Positions 1 through 8,538 of a stretch of 64,000 nt of DNA are shown here, piece after piece. Numbering within the stretch: the first letter of the stretch is position 1; every line of letters begins with the position of its first letter. A program made the translations under genes and the position numbers. The notes under the pieces were generated by a model. The model had not been told where the DNA came from. It saw nothing but the letters and a program-made list of their open reading frames with translations, and did no database searches. The DNA is taken from the NCBI RefSeq assembly GCF_025717045.1, contig NZ_JAOVZN010000006.1, positions 584,269 through 648,268 on the forward strand, read 5' to 3'. This stretch comes from Flavobacterium sp. SH_e. GTDB taxonomy: Bacteria; Bacteroidota; Bacteroidia; Flavobacteriales; Flavobacteriaceae.

Positions 1-1130
1 CGTCCTAATTTGATGTTTCTTCTTTCGGCTTTGTTTCCTTTTATTACAAAAATCCATTTGCCAGCCGCTTCCTGATTAAAAGTTCCTCTCGGAATTACTA
101 ATATTTTGTTTCTTTCAGAAAGAATCAATTTCACACCAAAACTAAGTCCGTCTTGTAAAACGATGTTTTCTTTTGAAACAAAAGCTAACTCAACTGTAAA
201 TCGACCGCCTTTTACTTCGGGAATTACTTTAGTAACCAGAACTTCAAGATTTTTTCCTTTAAATTCTACTTGGCCTTTTAAACCTTCTCTAATTTTTTCT
301 AAGTAAAACTCATCTACTTCAGCTGTAAGTTTATAGCCCTTATTAGAATCAATTTTTCCGATGCTCGCCCCAGCCTGAAAAGTTTTTCCTAAAACAGGTT
401 CAAAAGAAGTCAATCGTCCTGTTTCTGGCGCTGTGATCAAAAAGTTCTTTTTATTGTTTCTAAGAATATCCAAACTCTTTTCCATGGTTTGGATAGAACG
501 ATTTATTTGAGAAATCTGAACCTGATTGCTTTGTTTTTCTTTTTGAATGCTCTGCTGGATTGTTTTTTTGCGTTCTTCCTGAAAACGAAGACTTTCCTTA
601 AAAGTATTCCAGTCATTTCTAGAAATTACGTCTTTCTCATAAAGTTTAGCATTCATTTCATACAATCTTTTAGCATCATTGTAATCGTGTTCTATTAAAA
701 CTAAATCTTTGGTCAAGTTCAATTCCTGATTTCGGATATTTAATTTTCCTGTATTTAAATTGTTGATTTGCTCAATAATAGCTGTTTCCTGAGTAAGATA
801 ATTCAATTCTGTATTCGGATTGTACAAACGAGCCAGTGATTGCCCTTTGGTAACCATTGCACCATTTTCTACAAAAATTTCTTTTACAGAACCGCCTTCT
901 GTAACGTTTACCAGCATCATATTCAAAGGTTCTACTTTTGCCTGAAAAACTACGAAATCTTCAAAAAAAGCTTTTTCTGCTTTTTGAACTACCAATTCGT
1001 CTGCTTTTACATTTAAAGTCCTTTTGGTATTAAAAGCAAAAATCGTAATGGCTAGCAAAACTAAAAAAACAGCAATTGCTATTGCGAGATATCTAAATTT
1101 TTTATTTTTACGAGGAATTATCGTGTCCAT
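1..1130 (-). CDS. HlyD-family efflux adaptor (periplasmic adaptor subunit), 3' end cut by window edge
   Basis: The minus-strand frame opens with ATG at 1130-1128 and stays open for 376 codons to the window edge, so the C-terminus is missing. It starts MDTIIPRKNKKFRYLAI, followed by one membrane anchor (about residues 11-31), a barrel-sandwich half, a long coiled-coil hairpin rich in Q, N, E and K (about 110-230), and the second half with the family-like stretch ITAPETGRLTSFEPVLGKTF. This is the build of the membrane-fusion adaptors that link an inner-membrane ABC or RND pump to TolC. The pump itself should lie beyond the left edge. The gene is divergent from an NtrC-type activator and is preceded by a sigma54-like promoter, so it is probably activated by that two-component system. 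The substrate cannot be read from the sequence. Confidence 0.88.
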   Translation of the reverse strand, partial: MDTIIPRKNKKFRYLAIAIAVFLVLLAITIFAFNTKRTLNVKADELVVQKAEKAFFEDFVVFQAKVEPLNMMLVNVTEGGSVKEIFVENGAMVTKGQSLARLYNPNTELNYLTQETAIIEQINNLNTGKLNIRNQELNLTKDLVLIEHDYNDAKRLYEMNAKLYEKDVISRNDWNTFKESLRFQEERKKTIQQSIQKEKQSNQVQISQINRSIQTMEKSLDILRNNKKNFLITAPETGRLTSFEPVLGKTFQAGASIGKIDSNKGYKLTAEVDEFYLEKIREGLKGQVEFKGKNLEVLVTKVIPEVKGGRFTVELAFVSKENIVLQDGLSFGVKLILSERNKILVIPRGTFNQEAAGKWIFVIKGNKAERRNIKLG

Positions 1131-1160
1131 TTTTTAATTTATTTTACTGATAATCAATAG

Positions 1161-1175
1161 GTAAATACTGTGCCA
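1161..1175 (-). promoter_or_regulatory. rpoN-dependent promoter: Candidate sigma54 (-24/-12) promoter of the HlyD operon
   Basis: On the minus strand the sequence reads TGGCACAGTATTTAC. The -24 block TGGCAC is perfect. After the canonical 5-nt gap the -12 block is TTAC rather than TTGC, one mismatch. It ends 31 bp before the HlyD start codon and lies next to a gene for a sigma54 activator, which makes the assignment plausible. Confidence 0.6.
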
Positions 1176-1239
1176 TAAAATTTATTATCTGTAAAGCATT
1201 GATTTTAAAGAGGCTTTAAAAAACACGTCAAAAAAGCAG

Positions 1240-1277
1240 TGTCCGATAATGAACAGTTGACCGTTCAGAAGCGGACA
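1240..1277. promoter_or_regulatory. 38-bp dyad, likely enhancer (activator-binding) site
   Basis: The dyad has outer arms TGTCCG (1240-1245) and CGGACA (1272-1277) and inner arms TGAAC (1250-1254) and GTTCA (1263-1267). The two halves are spaced symmetrically. Its centre is about 85 bp from the -24 element of the sigma54-like promoter, a normal distance for an NtrC-type enhancer. It also lies just 5' of the activator start codon at 1291, so it could mediate autoregulation. The binding protein is inferred to be the 1291-2655 product. Confidence 0.6.
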
Positions 1278-1290
1278 GAAAAAAGACCAC

Positions 1291-2655
1291 ATGAGAAAAA
1301 AACTTGCCCAAATATTAGTTGTTGACGATCAGGAAGAAATTCTTTTTTCTGCAAAAATGATTCTTAAAAAACATTTCGAGACCATTTTCACAACCAATAG
1401 TCCCAAAAAAATCATTTCGATCTTAAGCGAAAATGAAATAAATGTGGTTTTGTTAGATATGAATTACCGAATTGGTTTTGAAGATGGGCGAGAAGGAATT
1501 CATTGGCTGAAAGAAGTTAAAACGCTTTCTCCGCAAACTATTGTGATTTTAATGACTGCTTTTGGTAAAATTGAAACTGCTGTAGAAGGCATTAAAATTG
1601 GTGCTTTTGATTATGTTCTAAAACCGTGGAACAACGAAAAACTATTAGAAGTTATTGATAAAGCTGTTGCTGAAAGCAGAAAAAACAGTAAAAAAGCCTC
1701 TGCAGAAAAAGAAGAAAAAAACGAAAAGAGATATTTTGTTGGCACTTCGGCCAAAATCAAACAAGCTTATTCTATTGCAGAAAAAGTCGCTAGAACAGAT
1801 GCCAATGTTTTGATTTTAGGTGAAAACGGAACAGGAAAATATGTTTTTGCCGAATATATCCATCAGCATTCTGAAAGAAAAAACCAGCCGTTTGTACATG
1901 TAGATTTGGGTTCACTAAGCGATAATCTGTTCGAAAGTGAACTTTTTGGTTACGCCAAAGGTGCTTTTACCGATGCCAAAATCGATACGCCAGGACGTTT
2001 TGAAAATGCATCGAACGGAACTATTTTCTTAGATGAAATTGGAAATATTCCGCTTCATCTTCAAGCAAAACTGCTTCATGTTTTGCAAACCAAAACCGTA
2101 ACACGTTTGGGCGAAAGCAAACCTCGTCCTTTAAATGTTCGTGTTATTGCGGCAACAAACAGCGATATTAAAACAGAAGTAAAAAATAAAACGTTCCGTG
2201 AAGATTTGCTGTACAGAATTAATACGATGGAAATTAATCTGCCTTCTTTGCGAGAAAGAAAAGATGATATTGTGCCAATGGCGAACTTTATTTTGGAACA
2301 GATTGCTGAAAAGTACAATCATGGTCACGAAGCTTCGGGATGGCATTTTGAAGATAATGTTGCCTTATATCTAGAAAAATATCCGTGGAAAGGAAATGTT
2401 CGCGAAATGGAAAACAAAATCGAACGCGCTTTGATTTTGGCTGAAAACAATACCATTTCTGTAATGGATCTAGATATTTTAGATTTTGAAGAAATTCAGG
2501 AAAATGATGAAAATCCGCTATCGGAAATGGAAAAAGGCGCAATCGAAAAAGCATTATTCAAACACAACGGAAATATAAGTAAAACTGCCGAAGAATTGGG
2601 TTTATCGCGTGCCGCTTTGTATAGAAGAATAGAAAAATACGATTTAAAAAATTAA
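1291..2655 (+). CDS. NtrC-family sigma54-dependent response regulator
   Basis: This 454-residue protein has three domains in order. The first is a receiver with acidic pocket D12/D13 and phospho-acceptor D56. The second is an AAA+ sigma54-activation domain (about 150-380) with Walker A GENGTGK, the sigma54 loop as GAFTDA (classically GAFTGA; the D variant is tolerated), Walker B FLDEIG and an arginine-rich sensor region. The third is a C-terminal Fis-type helix-turn-helix around GNISKTAEELGLSRAALYRR. It should respond to the kinase encoded downstream and drive sigma54 transcription. The divergent HlyD gene with its TGGCAC promoter is the obvious target, since such regulators often sit beside the efflux genes they control. 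Family assignment is firm; the signal is unknown. Confidence 0.95.
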   Translation: MRKKLAQILVVDDQEEILFSAKMILKKHFETIFTTNSPKKIISILSENEINVVLLDMNYRIGFEDGREGIHWLKEVKTLSPQTIVILMTAFGKIETAVEGIKIGAFDYVLKPWNNEKLLEVIDKAVAESRKNSKKASAEKEEKNEKRYFVGTSAKIKQAYSIAEKVARTDANVLILGENGTGKYVFAEYIHQHSERKNQPFVHVDLGSLSDNLFESELFGYAKGAFTDAKIDTPGRFENASNGTIFLDEIGNIPLHLQAKLLHVLQTKTVTRLGESKPRPLNVRVIAATNSDIKTEVKNKTFREDLLYRINTMEINLPSLRERKDDIVPMANFILEQIAEKYNHGHEASGWHFEDNVALYLEKYPWKGNVREMENKIERALILAENNTISVMDLDILDFEEIQENDENPLSEMEKGAIEKALFKHNGNISKTAEELGLSRAALYRRIEKYDLKN

Positions 2656-2712
2656 AGAGAAAGAAGCAAGAGTCAAGAATCAAGATTTTTGCTTTGTCTT
2701 AAATTTTAGTTT

Positions 2713-2772
2713 CACGCAGATTTTGCAAATTTAGCAGATAAAAAATCCCTTTAATCTTTTTAATCTGTGGCT
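2713..2772. repeat. Copy of an AT-rich intergenic repeat containing CACGCAGATTTTGCA
   Basis: The short spacer between the regulator and kinase genes contains CACGCAGATTTTGCAAAT and later TTAATCTTTTTAATCTG. Similar CGCAGATTT strings recur at 31055-31250, so this looks like one member of a dispersed intergenic repeat family rather than a gene-specific signal. Confidence 0.4.
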
Positions 2773-2808
2773 AGAAAAAAAACAATCAGAGGCAAAAAAA
2801 AATAATAA

Positions 2809-4134
2809 ATGAAGAACTGGAAATTTTATAATGCATTGTTCGTGAGAGTTCTATTTGTAATGGCGCTCTTCCTTGCCAGTGCATTATTATTCTATAAAGG
2901 ATTTCAATACAACGCTTTATTGGTTGGTGTTTTCGTTTTGATTTTCTTATTCGAAATGTATTTTTTTGTCAAAAACCAGCTGCTGTTTTATGATAAAACG
3001 ATAAACTCAATTCTACACGACGACTTTTCTGCCCATTTTCCAGAAGAGCATAAAAAAGGCAATTTTAATAGTCTGTATCTTTTGTATGACACTTTAAAGG
3101 TTCAGAAACAAGAGCAGATTTCCAAAGAGTTAATCTATCGTTCGATTTTGAACAGTATTGATACTGCAGCTTTAATCTTAGAAAAAGAAGATGAAGATTG
3201 GTCTATTTTTATAATGAACGATTGTTTTTCTAATCTCTTCAAAGTGCCAAAAGTAAGCCATTGGAAGTATCTTAAAAATTATCTTCCAGCGCTTTGTAAC
3301 GAAATTGAAAATGTTGGTTTTAGTGAACTCAAAACAGCCATTTCCATAAAAATTGAAGATCATGATCTGCAGACTTTTATGCTTCAGACTTCGCATACAC
3401 AAACGTATAATAAAGAGTATTTCATTATTTTGTTAGACAGTATTCAACGCGTCATTGAGAAAAAAGAAAAAGAAGCATGGATTAATTTGATGAAGATTAT
3501 TTCGCATGAATTAATGAATTCACTAACGCCAATTCGTGCGCTTTCGCAGAATCTGCTACATATTGTAGATCAGGAAGAGTTGGAAGAAGATGATTTTGAA
3601 GATATCAAAAGCAGTATTTCGACAATTATAAATAGGAGTGATCATTTACAGTTTTTTGTTGAGAATTATCGTAAACTGGCAATGCTTCCAACGCCGAATA
3701 AACAAATGACGCCCATTAATGCTTTGTTTGAAGATTGTTTACGAATTATGAGTCCGATTTTGAAAGACGAAGGAATCGAATTGATTAATGACATTCATAG
3801 TTCCCGTTCTATTATGATTGATAAAAATCAGATGGAACAAGTGATTATCAATTTGATTACCAATAGTATTCATGCTTTAAAAGAGAAATCAGAAAAGAAA
3901 TTAATAATTTCCAGTTATACTGAAAATAATCGCTTTTTTATTGTGATTTCAGACAACGGAAAAGGAGTAGACGCAGAAATTAGAGATAAAGTTTTTCTTC
4001 CGTTTTTCACCACCAGAAAAGATGGAGCTGGAATTGGTTTGACGCTTTCTAAAAATATTATAGAAGCGCACGGAGGTTATCTAAGCTATCAAACCGATGA
4101 AGATCAAACGAGTTTTGTGATTTGCTTGATCTGA
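2809..4134 (+). CDS. Membrane sensor histidine kinase, partner of the sigma54 regulator
   Basis: This 441-residue protein has two N-terminal membrane helices (about residues 9-30 and 34-54) with almost no loop between them, then a PAS-like linker, a HisKA-like segment with the phospho-accepting H233 in ISHELMNSLTPIRAL, and a GHKL ATPase domain with N box NLITNSIHAL, G1 DNGKGVD, F box FFTTR and G2 GAGIGLTLSKNII. It follows the sigma54 regulator in the same direction with a 153-bp gap and is very likely its cognate kinase. The lack of a large periplasmic domain suggests that it senses the membrane or a cytoplasmic ligand; that is inference. Confidence 0.93.
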   Translation: MKNWKFYNALFVRVLFVMALFLASALLFYKGFQYNALLVGVFVLIFLFEMYFFVKNQLLFYDKTINSILHDDFSAHFPEEHKKGNFNSLYLLYDTLKVQKQEQISKELIYRSILNSIDTAALILEKEDEDWSIFIMNDCFSNLFKVPKVSHWKYLKNYLPALCNEIENVGFSELKTAISIKIEDHDLQTFMLQTSHTQTYNKEYFIILLDSIQRVIEKKEKEAWINLMKIISHELMNSLTPIRALSQNLLHIVDQEELEEDDFEDIKSSISTIINRSDHLQFFVENYRKLAMLPTPNKQMTPINALFEDCLRIMSPILKDEGIELINDIHSSRSIMIDKNQMEQVIINLITNSIHALKEKSEKKLIISSYTENNRFFIVISDNGKGVDAEIRDKVFLPFFTTRKDGAGIGLTLSKNIIEAHGGYLSYQTDEDQTSFVICLI

Positions 4135-4158
4135 AAATACTGATGTGAAACTACCTTT

Positions 4159-4221
4159 GTCATCCTGAGCGAAGTCGGAGGGCTTATTACATGAGTGGGC
4201 TTCGACTCCGCTCAGCCTGAC
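4159..4221. repeat. REP-like inverted repeat (GTC-A-CCTGAGCGAAGTCGGAG type)
   Basis: The left half contains TGAGCGAAGTCGGAG and the right half CTTCGACTCCGCTCAG, which are nearly complementary. The hairpin lies in the gap between the convergent kinase and alkyltransferase-like genes. A variant of the same core occurs inside the coding sequence at 57581-57616. Confidence 0.7.
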
Positions 4222-4241
4222 AGATGAGGTATGACTGTTTT

Positions 4242-4568
4242 TTAAATCTCAACTTCCGGTTTCCAGAAATGTTTCTCAAAATCTACAATCTGATTGTTGA
4301 CTACTTTTATGCCTTCATTTTCTAAAAGCTGCTGCATTAAATTAGTTCCATCAAAGTGATGTTTTCCTGTTAGAAGTCCTTTTTGGTTTACGACTCTATG
4401 CGCAGGAACATCGTCCATATTATGACAGGCATTCATTGCCCAGCCGACCATTCTTGCAGAACGAGCTGTGCCTAATGCTTTTGCAATAGCTCCGTAAGAA
4501 GTAACTTTTCCAAACGGAATTTGTCTGGCGATTACATATACTCTTTCGAAAAAATTCTCTTCTGCCAT
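4242..4568 (-). CDS. Alkyltransferase-like protein (MGMT-family DNA-binding domain without the acceptor Cys)
   Basis: This 108-residue protein matches the C-terminal DNA-binding domain of O6-methylguanine methyltransferases: IPFGKVTSYGAIAKALG (wing and helix), ARMVGWAMNA, and the active-site block PAHRVV at residues 55-60. In active enzymes this block reads PCHRV, and here A56 replaces the acceptor cysteine. It is therefore expected to bind alkylated guanine without repairing it and to flag the damage, as alkyltransferase-like proteins do for nucleotide excision repair. The short length is normal for these proteins. It is followed on the same strand by genes that do not share its function. 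Confidence 0.9.
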   Translation of the reverse strand: MAEENFFERVYVIARQIPFGKVTSYGAIAKALGTARSARMVGWAMNACHNMDDVPAHRVVNQKGLLTGKHHFDGTNLMQQLLENEGIKVVNNQIVDFEKHFWKPEVEI

Positions 4569-4651
4569 TTTAAAATATTTTTACCATTAAGATATGAAGT
4601 TAATAAAGATAAAAACTTAATTTTTCTTAATCTCTTAATGGTTAGTTTTAT

Positions 4652-5290
4652 TTATCCGAAGTAGTAATTCAGAATATTAAAAAGTGTTGCAAGAGCCACT
4701 AATCCGGTAATTGTTCCGATGATGGTATTCATGTTTCGCATGAAGTAATCGGTTTTCTTTTCTATTCTTCCGAAGAAAGCAATATAGCTGTATAAAACTC
4801 CAAACGCCCCAAGAACAGAACCTAATACAAATGTTAGTATAATCGGGTTTTGAAAAGTAAAAAGATTGTATGAAGCCAGTGTAACACTTACGACAACATA
4901 ATACGGAATTGGAAAGAAATTCAATCCAGAAAGCAGCATTCCGAGAAAGAAACTGCTTTTTTTGCTGCTCTTCTTTATTTTCGTTTTTTTCTTTGCTAAT
5001 GGATTTTTCGCAAAAAATAAAAAGTAAATAGTTAAGATTGAAAAAATAACAAAACCAACTTCACGCAATAAGGTTACAACATCTGGTCTATTGTCTATAA
5101 CACGTGCAAATAGCACTGCTACATAAGCCTGAAAGAAAATAACCAAAACAGCACCGATCACAAACGATAACGCATTCTTTTTTCCTTCTTTCATTTTTAT
5201 TTTGGCAGCCGTCATATTGAGCAATCCGGGCGGAATAGTTCCAATGGCAGCGGCAATAAAACCTGAAATTAATGGAGTAAGGTAGGTCAT
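4652..5290 (-). CDS. LysE/RhtB-family membrane exporter
   Basis: This 212-residue hydrophobic protein has about six predicted membrane helices. It opens with a helix ending GTIPPGLLNMTAAKIKMKEG, the conserved N-terminal motif (PG-N with a following basic loop) of LysE-type amino-acid exporters. A very basic cytoplasmic loop (KKKTKIKKSSKKSS) separates the two halves. The family exports amino acids or related metabolites, and the substrate cannot be told here. The gene ends 84 bp upstream of the alkyltransferase-like gene and is preceded by trmB on the same strand with a 41-bp gap, so the two may be cotranscribed. Confidence 0.85.
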   Translation of the reverse strand: MTYLTPLISGFIAAAIGTIPPGLLNMTAAKIKMKEGKKNALSFVIGAVLVIFFQAYVAVLFARVIDNRPDVVTLLREVGFVIFSILTIYFLFFAKNPLAKKKTKIKKSSKKSSFFLGMLLSGLNFFPIPYYVVVSVTLASYNLFTFQNPIILTFVLGSVLGAFGVLYSYIAFFGRIEKKTDYFMRNMNTIIGTITGLVALATLFNILNYYFG

Positions 5291-5331
5291 TTAGTTATTA
5301 AATCGGTTAGATAAAGGTTTCAAAATTAAAG

Positions 5332-6030
5332 TTAGTCTTTAATTTTGAAACGAATATACGTAATTGCCTTATTAATTTCTAAATATTGTTTTTCGTAGAA
5401 AGTTTGAATAGAAGTTACAACTTCAGGACTTCCTTCGTTTTTGTAAACATTATGATTTGCATACAAAACTTCGTGACCTTCACCGTGAAGCAATCCAAGA
5501 GTATAACCGTGCATAAATTCACTATCGGTCTTAAGATTTACAACACCGTCTTTTTTCAGGATTTTTTTGTACAATTTCAAGAACTCAGAATTGGTCATTC
5601 TGTGTTTCGTTCTTTTGTATTTGATCTGTGGATCTGGGAAAGTAATCCAGATTTCGTCAACTTCGCCTTCAGCAAAAATATGATTGATCAATTCAATTTG
5701 TGTACGAACAAAAGCAACATTATGAAGACCGTTTTCTACAGCAGTTTTAGCACCACGCCAGAAACGAGCGCCTTTAATGTCAATTCCGATAAAATTTTTG
5801 TTTGGGTATTTCTCTGCTAATCCAACAGAATATTCTCCCTTTCCACATCCTAATTCTAAAACTAATGGATTATCATTTTTAAAGAAATCAGAATTCCATT
5901 TTCCTTTTAAAGGCATTAAATCGCCTACAACTTCTTCTCTGGTTGGCTGAAAAACGTTTTGAAATGTTTCGTTTTCTCTGAATCTTTTTAGTTTATTTTT
6001 ACTTCCCACTTTTACAAAAATTTTCGGCAA
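5332..6030 (-). CDS. trmB: tRNA (guanine-N7-)-methyltransferase
   Basis: This 232-residue class I methyltransferase makes m7G46 in the variable loop of tRNAs using S-adenosylmethionine. It shows the SAM-binding block LELGCGKGEYSVGLAEKYP, the acidic strand IGIDIKGARFWRG, and the TrmB signature ITFPDPQIKYKRTKHRMT with the catalytic FPDP and basic tRNA-binding residues. It has an N-terminal extension of about 50 residues rich in basic residues, common in this phylum. Length and motifs agree with a complete gene. The start at 6030 leaves a compact leader next to the hairpin at 6079-6141. Confidence 0.95.
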   Translation of the reverse strand: MPKIFVKVGSKNKLKRFRENETFQNVFQPTREEVVGDLMPLKGKWNSDFFKNDNPLVLELGCGKGEYSVGLAEKYPNKNFIGIDIKGARFWRGAKTAVENGLHNVAFVRTQIELINHIFAEGEVDEIWITFPDPQIKYKRTKHRMTNSEFLKLYKKILKKDGVVNLKTDSEFMHGYTLGLLHGEGHEVLYANHNVYKNEGSPEVVTSIQTFYEKQYLEINKAITYIRFKIKD

Positions 6031-6078
6031 AATTAAGGAATATAAACGAATGAAAATAGCGTAATTAGGTTTAAAAAG

Positions 6079-6141
6079 TTTTCAGCCACGAATTCACTAA
6101 TTTTATTTTTAAAATAATTCGTGAATTCGTGGCTGAAAAAA
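6079..6141. terminator. Inverted repeat, probable terminator of amt
   Basis: Arms containing TTCAGCCACGAATTCAC and GTGAATTCGTGGCTGAA flank an AT-rich loop and are followed by T runs on either strand. The element lies between the end of the ammonium channel gene (6148) and the start of trmB (6030), both on the minus strand, so it probably terminates amt transcription. Confidence 0.75.
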
Positions 6142-6147
6142 ATATTT

Positions 6148-7530
6148 TTAACCGTAATGTGGTTCTGTAATTGGTTTTGATTTCGGATCTAATGTTTCAT
6201 CATGCTGAGATAAATCCAATCCTATGTGTTCTGATTCTTCTGAAACTCTTAGCGGAATAATGAAATTGGTTACTTTAAATAAGAAATAAGCTCCGAAGAA
6301 AGTAAAAATTGACACTAAAACCAACGCCATCATGTGGTGTCCAAAAACGTTCCATCCGCCGTGAAGTAAACTTGCATCTTCGCCGTGAGCGAAAATAGCA
6401 GTCAAAATCATTCCCATAATTCCACCAACACCGTGACAAGCAAAAACGTCAAGAGTATCGTCGAATTTTTTAGAATATTTACAATTTACAGCTGTGTTAG
6501 AAACCAAGGCAGTAACGAATCCGAAGAACATACTTTCTGGAACGGAAACAAATCCTGCGGCAGGTGTAATAGCAACTAAACCTACAACAGCACCAATACA
6601 AGCACCTAAAGCAGAAACTTTTCTTCCGTTCATTCTGTCAAAGAAAATCCAAGTTAACATGGCTGCAGCCGATGAAGTTGTGGTTGTAGCAAAAGCCATA
6701 GCCGCAGTTCCGTTGGCAGCAAGAGCAGATCCAGCGTTGAATCCGAACCAGCCAAACCAAAGCATTCCTGTTCCTAATAATACAAACGGAATATTGGTTG
6801 GAATATGTTGGCTGTTTTTTCTTTTTCCTAAAACAATAACTCCAGCCAAAGCTGCAAAACCAGAACTCATGTGTACCACAGTTCCTCCTGCAAAATCTTT
6901 AACGCCAAAATAACTTCCTAAAACTCCAGTTGGATACCAAACGGCGTGACATAAAGGAGCATATATAAAAATGGTAAATAAACTAATGAAAACTAAATAA
7001 GAGATAAAACGAACGCGCTCTGCAAACGAACCCGTAATAATTGCAGGACAAATGATGGCAAATTTCATCTGAAACAAAGCAAAAAGCATAAACGGAATCG
7101 TGCTTGCCAATTGTTTATGAGGCAGAACGCCTACATAATCCATAAAAGCAAAAGTAGTCGGATTACCGAAAAAGCTGTAAAAATGATCTCCAGAACCAAA
7201 TCCAACGGGTTCTCCAAATGCCAAACTAAAAGCAACCACTACCCATAAAAGCGTTACAACTCCTAAACAGATAAAACTTTGAAGCATGGTCGAAATAACG
7301 TTTTTCTTTCCTACCATTCCGCCATAAAAGAAAGACAATCCTGGCGTCATGATTAAAACCAGACAGCTAGAAGTAAGCATCCAAGCAACATCGGCAGGAA
7401 CGATATGATCTGTAGTTCCAAATTCTGATAAAACATAATTATTTTCTGTAACTGTTGGCCAAAATGCCCCTATCGTACATACGACGCTTATCATGATAAA
7501 GGAGATAATCCAGCGTTTTTCTATTTTCAT
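6148..7530 (-). CDS. amtB: Ammonium channel/transporter (Amt family)
   Basis: This 460-residue protein has about 11-12 membrane helices and typical Amt landmarks: DVAWMLTSSCLVLIMTPGLSFFYGGMV near the N-terminus, FAGGTVVHMSSGFAALAG with the first pore histidine, WFGWFGFNAGSALAANGTAA, and DVFACHGVGGIMGMI with the second pore histidine. It conducts ammonium/ammonia across the inner membrane. No glnK (PII) gene is adjacent, although most amt genes are paired with one. A -7-like TAACTTTG lies about 40 bp upstream at 7569-7576. Assignment is secure. Confidence 0.95.
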   Translation of the reverse strand: MKIEKRWIISFIMISVVCTIGAFWPTVTENNYVLSEFGTTDHIVPADVAWMLTSSCLVLIMTPGLSFFYGGMVGKKNVISTMLQSFICLGVVTLLWVVVAFSLAFGEPVGFGSGDHFYSFFGNPTTFAFMDYVGVLPHKQLASTIPFMLFALFQMKFAIICPAIITGSFAERVRFISYLVFISLFTIFIYAPLCHAVWYPTGVLGSYFGVKDFAGGTVVHMSSGFAALAGVIVLGKRKNSQHIPTNIPFVLLGTGMLWFGWFGFNAGSALAANGTAAMAFATTTTSSAAAMLTWIFFDRMNGRKVSALGACIGAVVGLVAITPAAGFVSVPESMFFGFVTALVSNTAVNCKYSKKFDDTLDVFACHGVGGIMGMILTAIFAHGEDASLLHGGWNVFGHHMMALVLVSIFTFFGAYFLFKVTNFIIPLRVSEESEHIGLDLSQHDETLDPKSKPITEPHYG

Positions 7531-7568
7531 TTTTAAAATACTTTGTTTAACCCTATTTTTTTTGGGGT

Positions 7569-7576
7569 CAAAGTTA
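7569..7576 (-). promoter_or_regulatory. Possible -7 element of amt
   Basis: The minus strand reads TAACTTTG, an exact match to the Bacteroidota TAnnTTTG element, 39 bp before the amt start codon. No TTG is found 19 nt upstream, so the -33 half is unconvincing. Confidence 0.4.
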
Positions 7577-7691
7577 GAAAAAAATAAATATTCTTGTTTT
7601 AAAGGCTGTTAAAATAGAGGTGTAGGTTTTATTTTGATTGATTTTGTAAAATACAGGTCGTTTTTTTGACAGTATCTTATTCTAAAGTTAC

Positions 7692-7745
7692 AAAAAAGCG
7701 CTGTTTTTAACGAATTTATTAAAATTAATTTAGCAACAGCGCTTC
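7692..7745 (-). terminator. Hairpin terminator after the NTF2-like gene
   Basis: Arms AAGCGCTGTT and AACAGCGCTT surround an AT-rich loop. On the minus strand the hairpin is followed by a run of six T, placing it 3' of the gene ending at 7794. Confidence 0.75.
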
Positions 7746-7793
7746 TAAAGTGCTAGAAAAGTTACGTTTATAATAAGAAATATGTAAAATGTT

Positions 7794-8282
7794 TTATTTT
7801 TTTTGAAGTTTTGCAATCAAAGCGTCTTCAATTGGAGCTTTTATTTTGGTTACGGCATCAACCTCATCATTTGGAACAGTCATAGATAGAACATAATGCT
7901 GAATTTTCCATTCGTTACCTACTTTTACCAAAACTCCAGAACCGCGGCAGATTTTCATTTGTGTGTCTAACAATTCATCAAACCAAGCAATCTTTCCGCT
8001 TTTATCAAAAAAGATATGACGTTCTAAAGCTTTAAAATTCCACGTTGTTCCTTTATCGAAATAAGGTTTTGCCCAAACTGAAAATTCTTTTTTGGTCCAA
8101 TTTTCTGTAGCATCAGTTCCGATGTAAATCGCATCGTCTGCCAATACATTAAAGTAAGCGTCATATTTTACTTCACCCGCAGCTTTATGCCACGCATCAA
8201 GAGTCTGGTTGATTTTGTTTTTGTCAGCTTGAGCATTTGCAAAAGAAGCAATGAATAAAATAAGTAAAAGTGTTTTTTTCAT
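7794..8282 (-). CDS. Secreted NTF2-like (SnoaL/DUF4440-type) protein
   Basis: This 162-residue protein starts with a Sec signal peptide MKKTLLLILFIASFANAQA (cleavage after ANA). The rest has the cone-shaped NTF2-like layout: a helix LDAWHKAAGEVKYDAYFNVLADDAIYIGTDATE, WTKKEFSVWAKPYFDKG, then strands including GKIAWFDELLD and the closing GNEWKIQHYVLSMTVPND. Members of this superfamily are used as small enzymes or binding domains, and no catalytic assignment is possible. It should act in the periplasm. It is monocistronic, with its own terminator. Confidence 0.8.
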   Translation of the reverse strand: MKKTLLLILFIASFANAQADKNKINQTLDAWHKAAGEVKYDAYFNVLADDAIYIGTDATENWTKKEFSVWAKPYFDKGTTWNFKALERHIFFDKSGKIAWFDELLDTQMKICRGSGVLVKVGNEWKIQHYVLSMTVPNDEVDAVTKIKAPIEDALIAKLQKK

Positions 8283-8506
8283 GAGTACTATTATTTGAGT
8301 TTAAAGATATTAATTTTTTTGAACCATATAAAATTACATAAGAAAAAAACAAGGAAAATTTCTTACAATATAGATAATCGTCGATAGAAAGAATGCAAAG
8401 TTTGTTTTAAGATTTTCTAATGACTCTGTAACTTTGCAACTTTGTTTCTTTATTCTTTACTAAATTATCTTACATTACTTATATGGTGTAATATCTCAAA
8501 AACCAC

Positions 8507-8514
8507 TATATTTG
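8507..8514 (+). promoter_or_regulatory. -7 element of the HRCDI-repeat lipoprotein gene
   Basis: TATATTTG is an exact TAnnTTTG match, 25 bp before the ATG at 8539. Its position excludes the in-frame TTG at 8512 as the translation start, because that codon lies inside the promoter. No TTG stands at the -33 position. Confidence 0.5.
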
Positions 8515-8538
8515 ATTTTCAATAAAAATACCCCAGTC

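Noticed and set aside
106..306. Plus-strand 66-codon ORF at the left edge
   Set aside because: It is antisense to the HlyD-family gene, whose minus-strand frame is fully open and has recognisable domains.
5386..5820. 144-codon plus-strand ORF across trmB
   Set aside because: It is antisense to the well-conserved methyltransferase gene.
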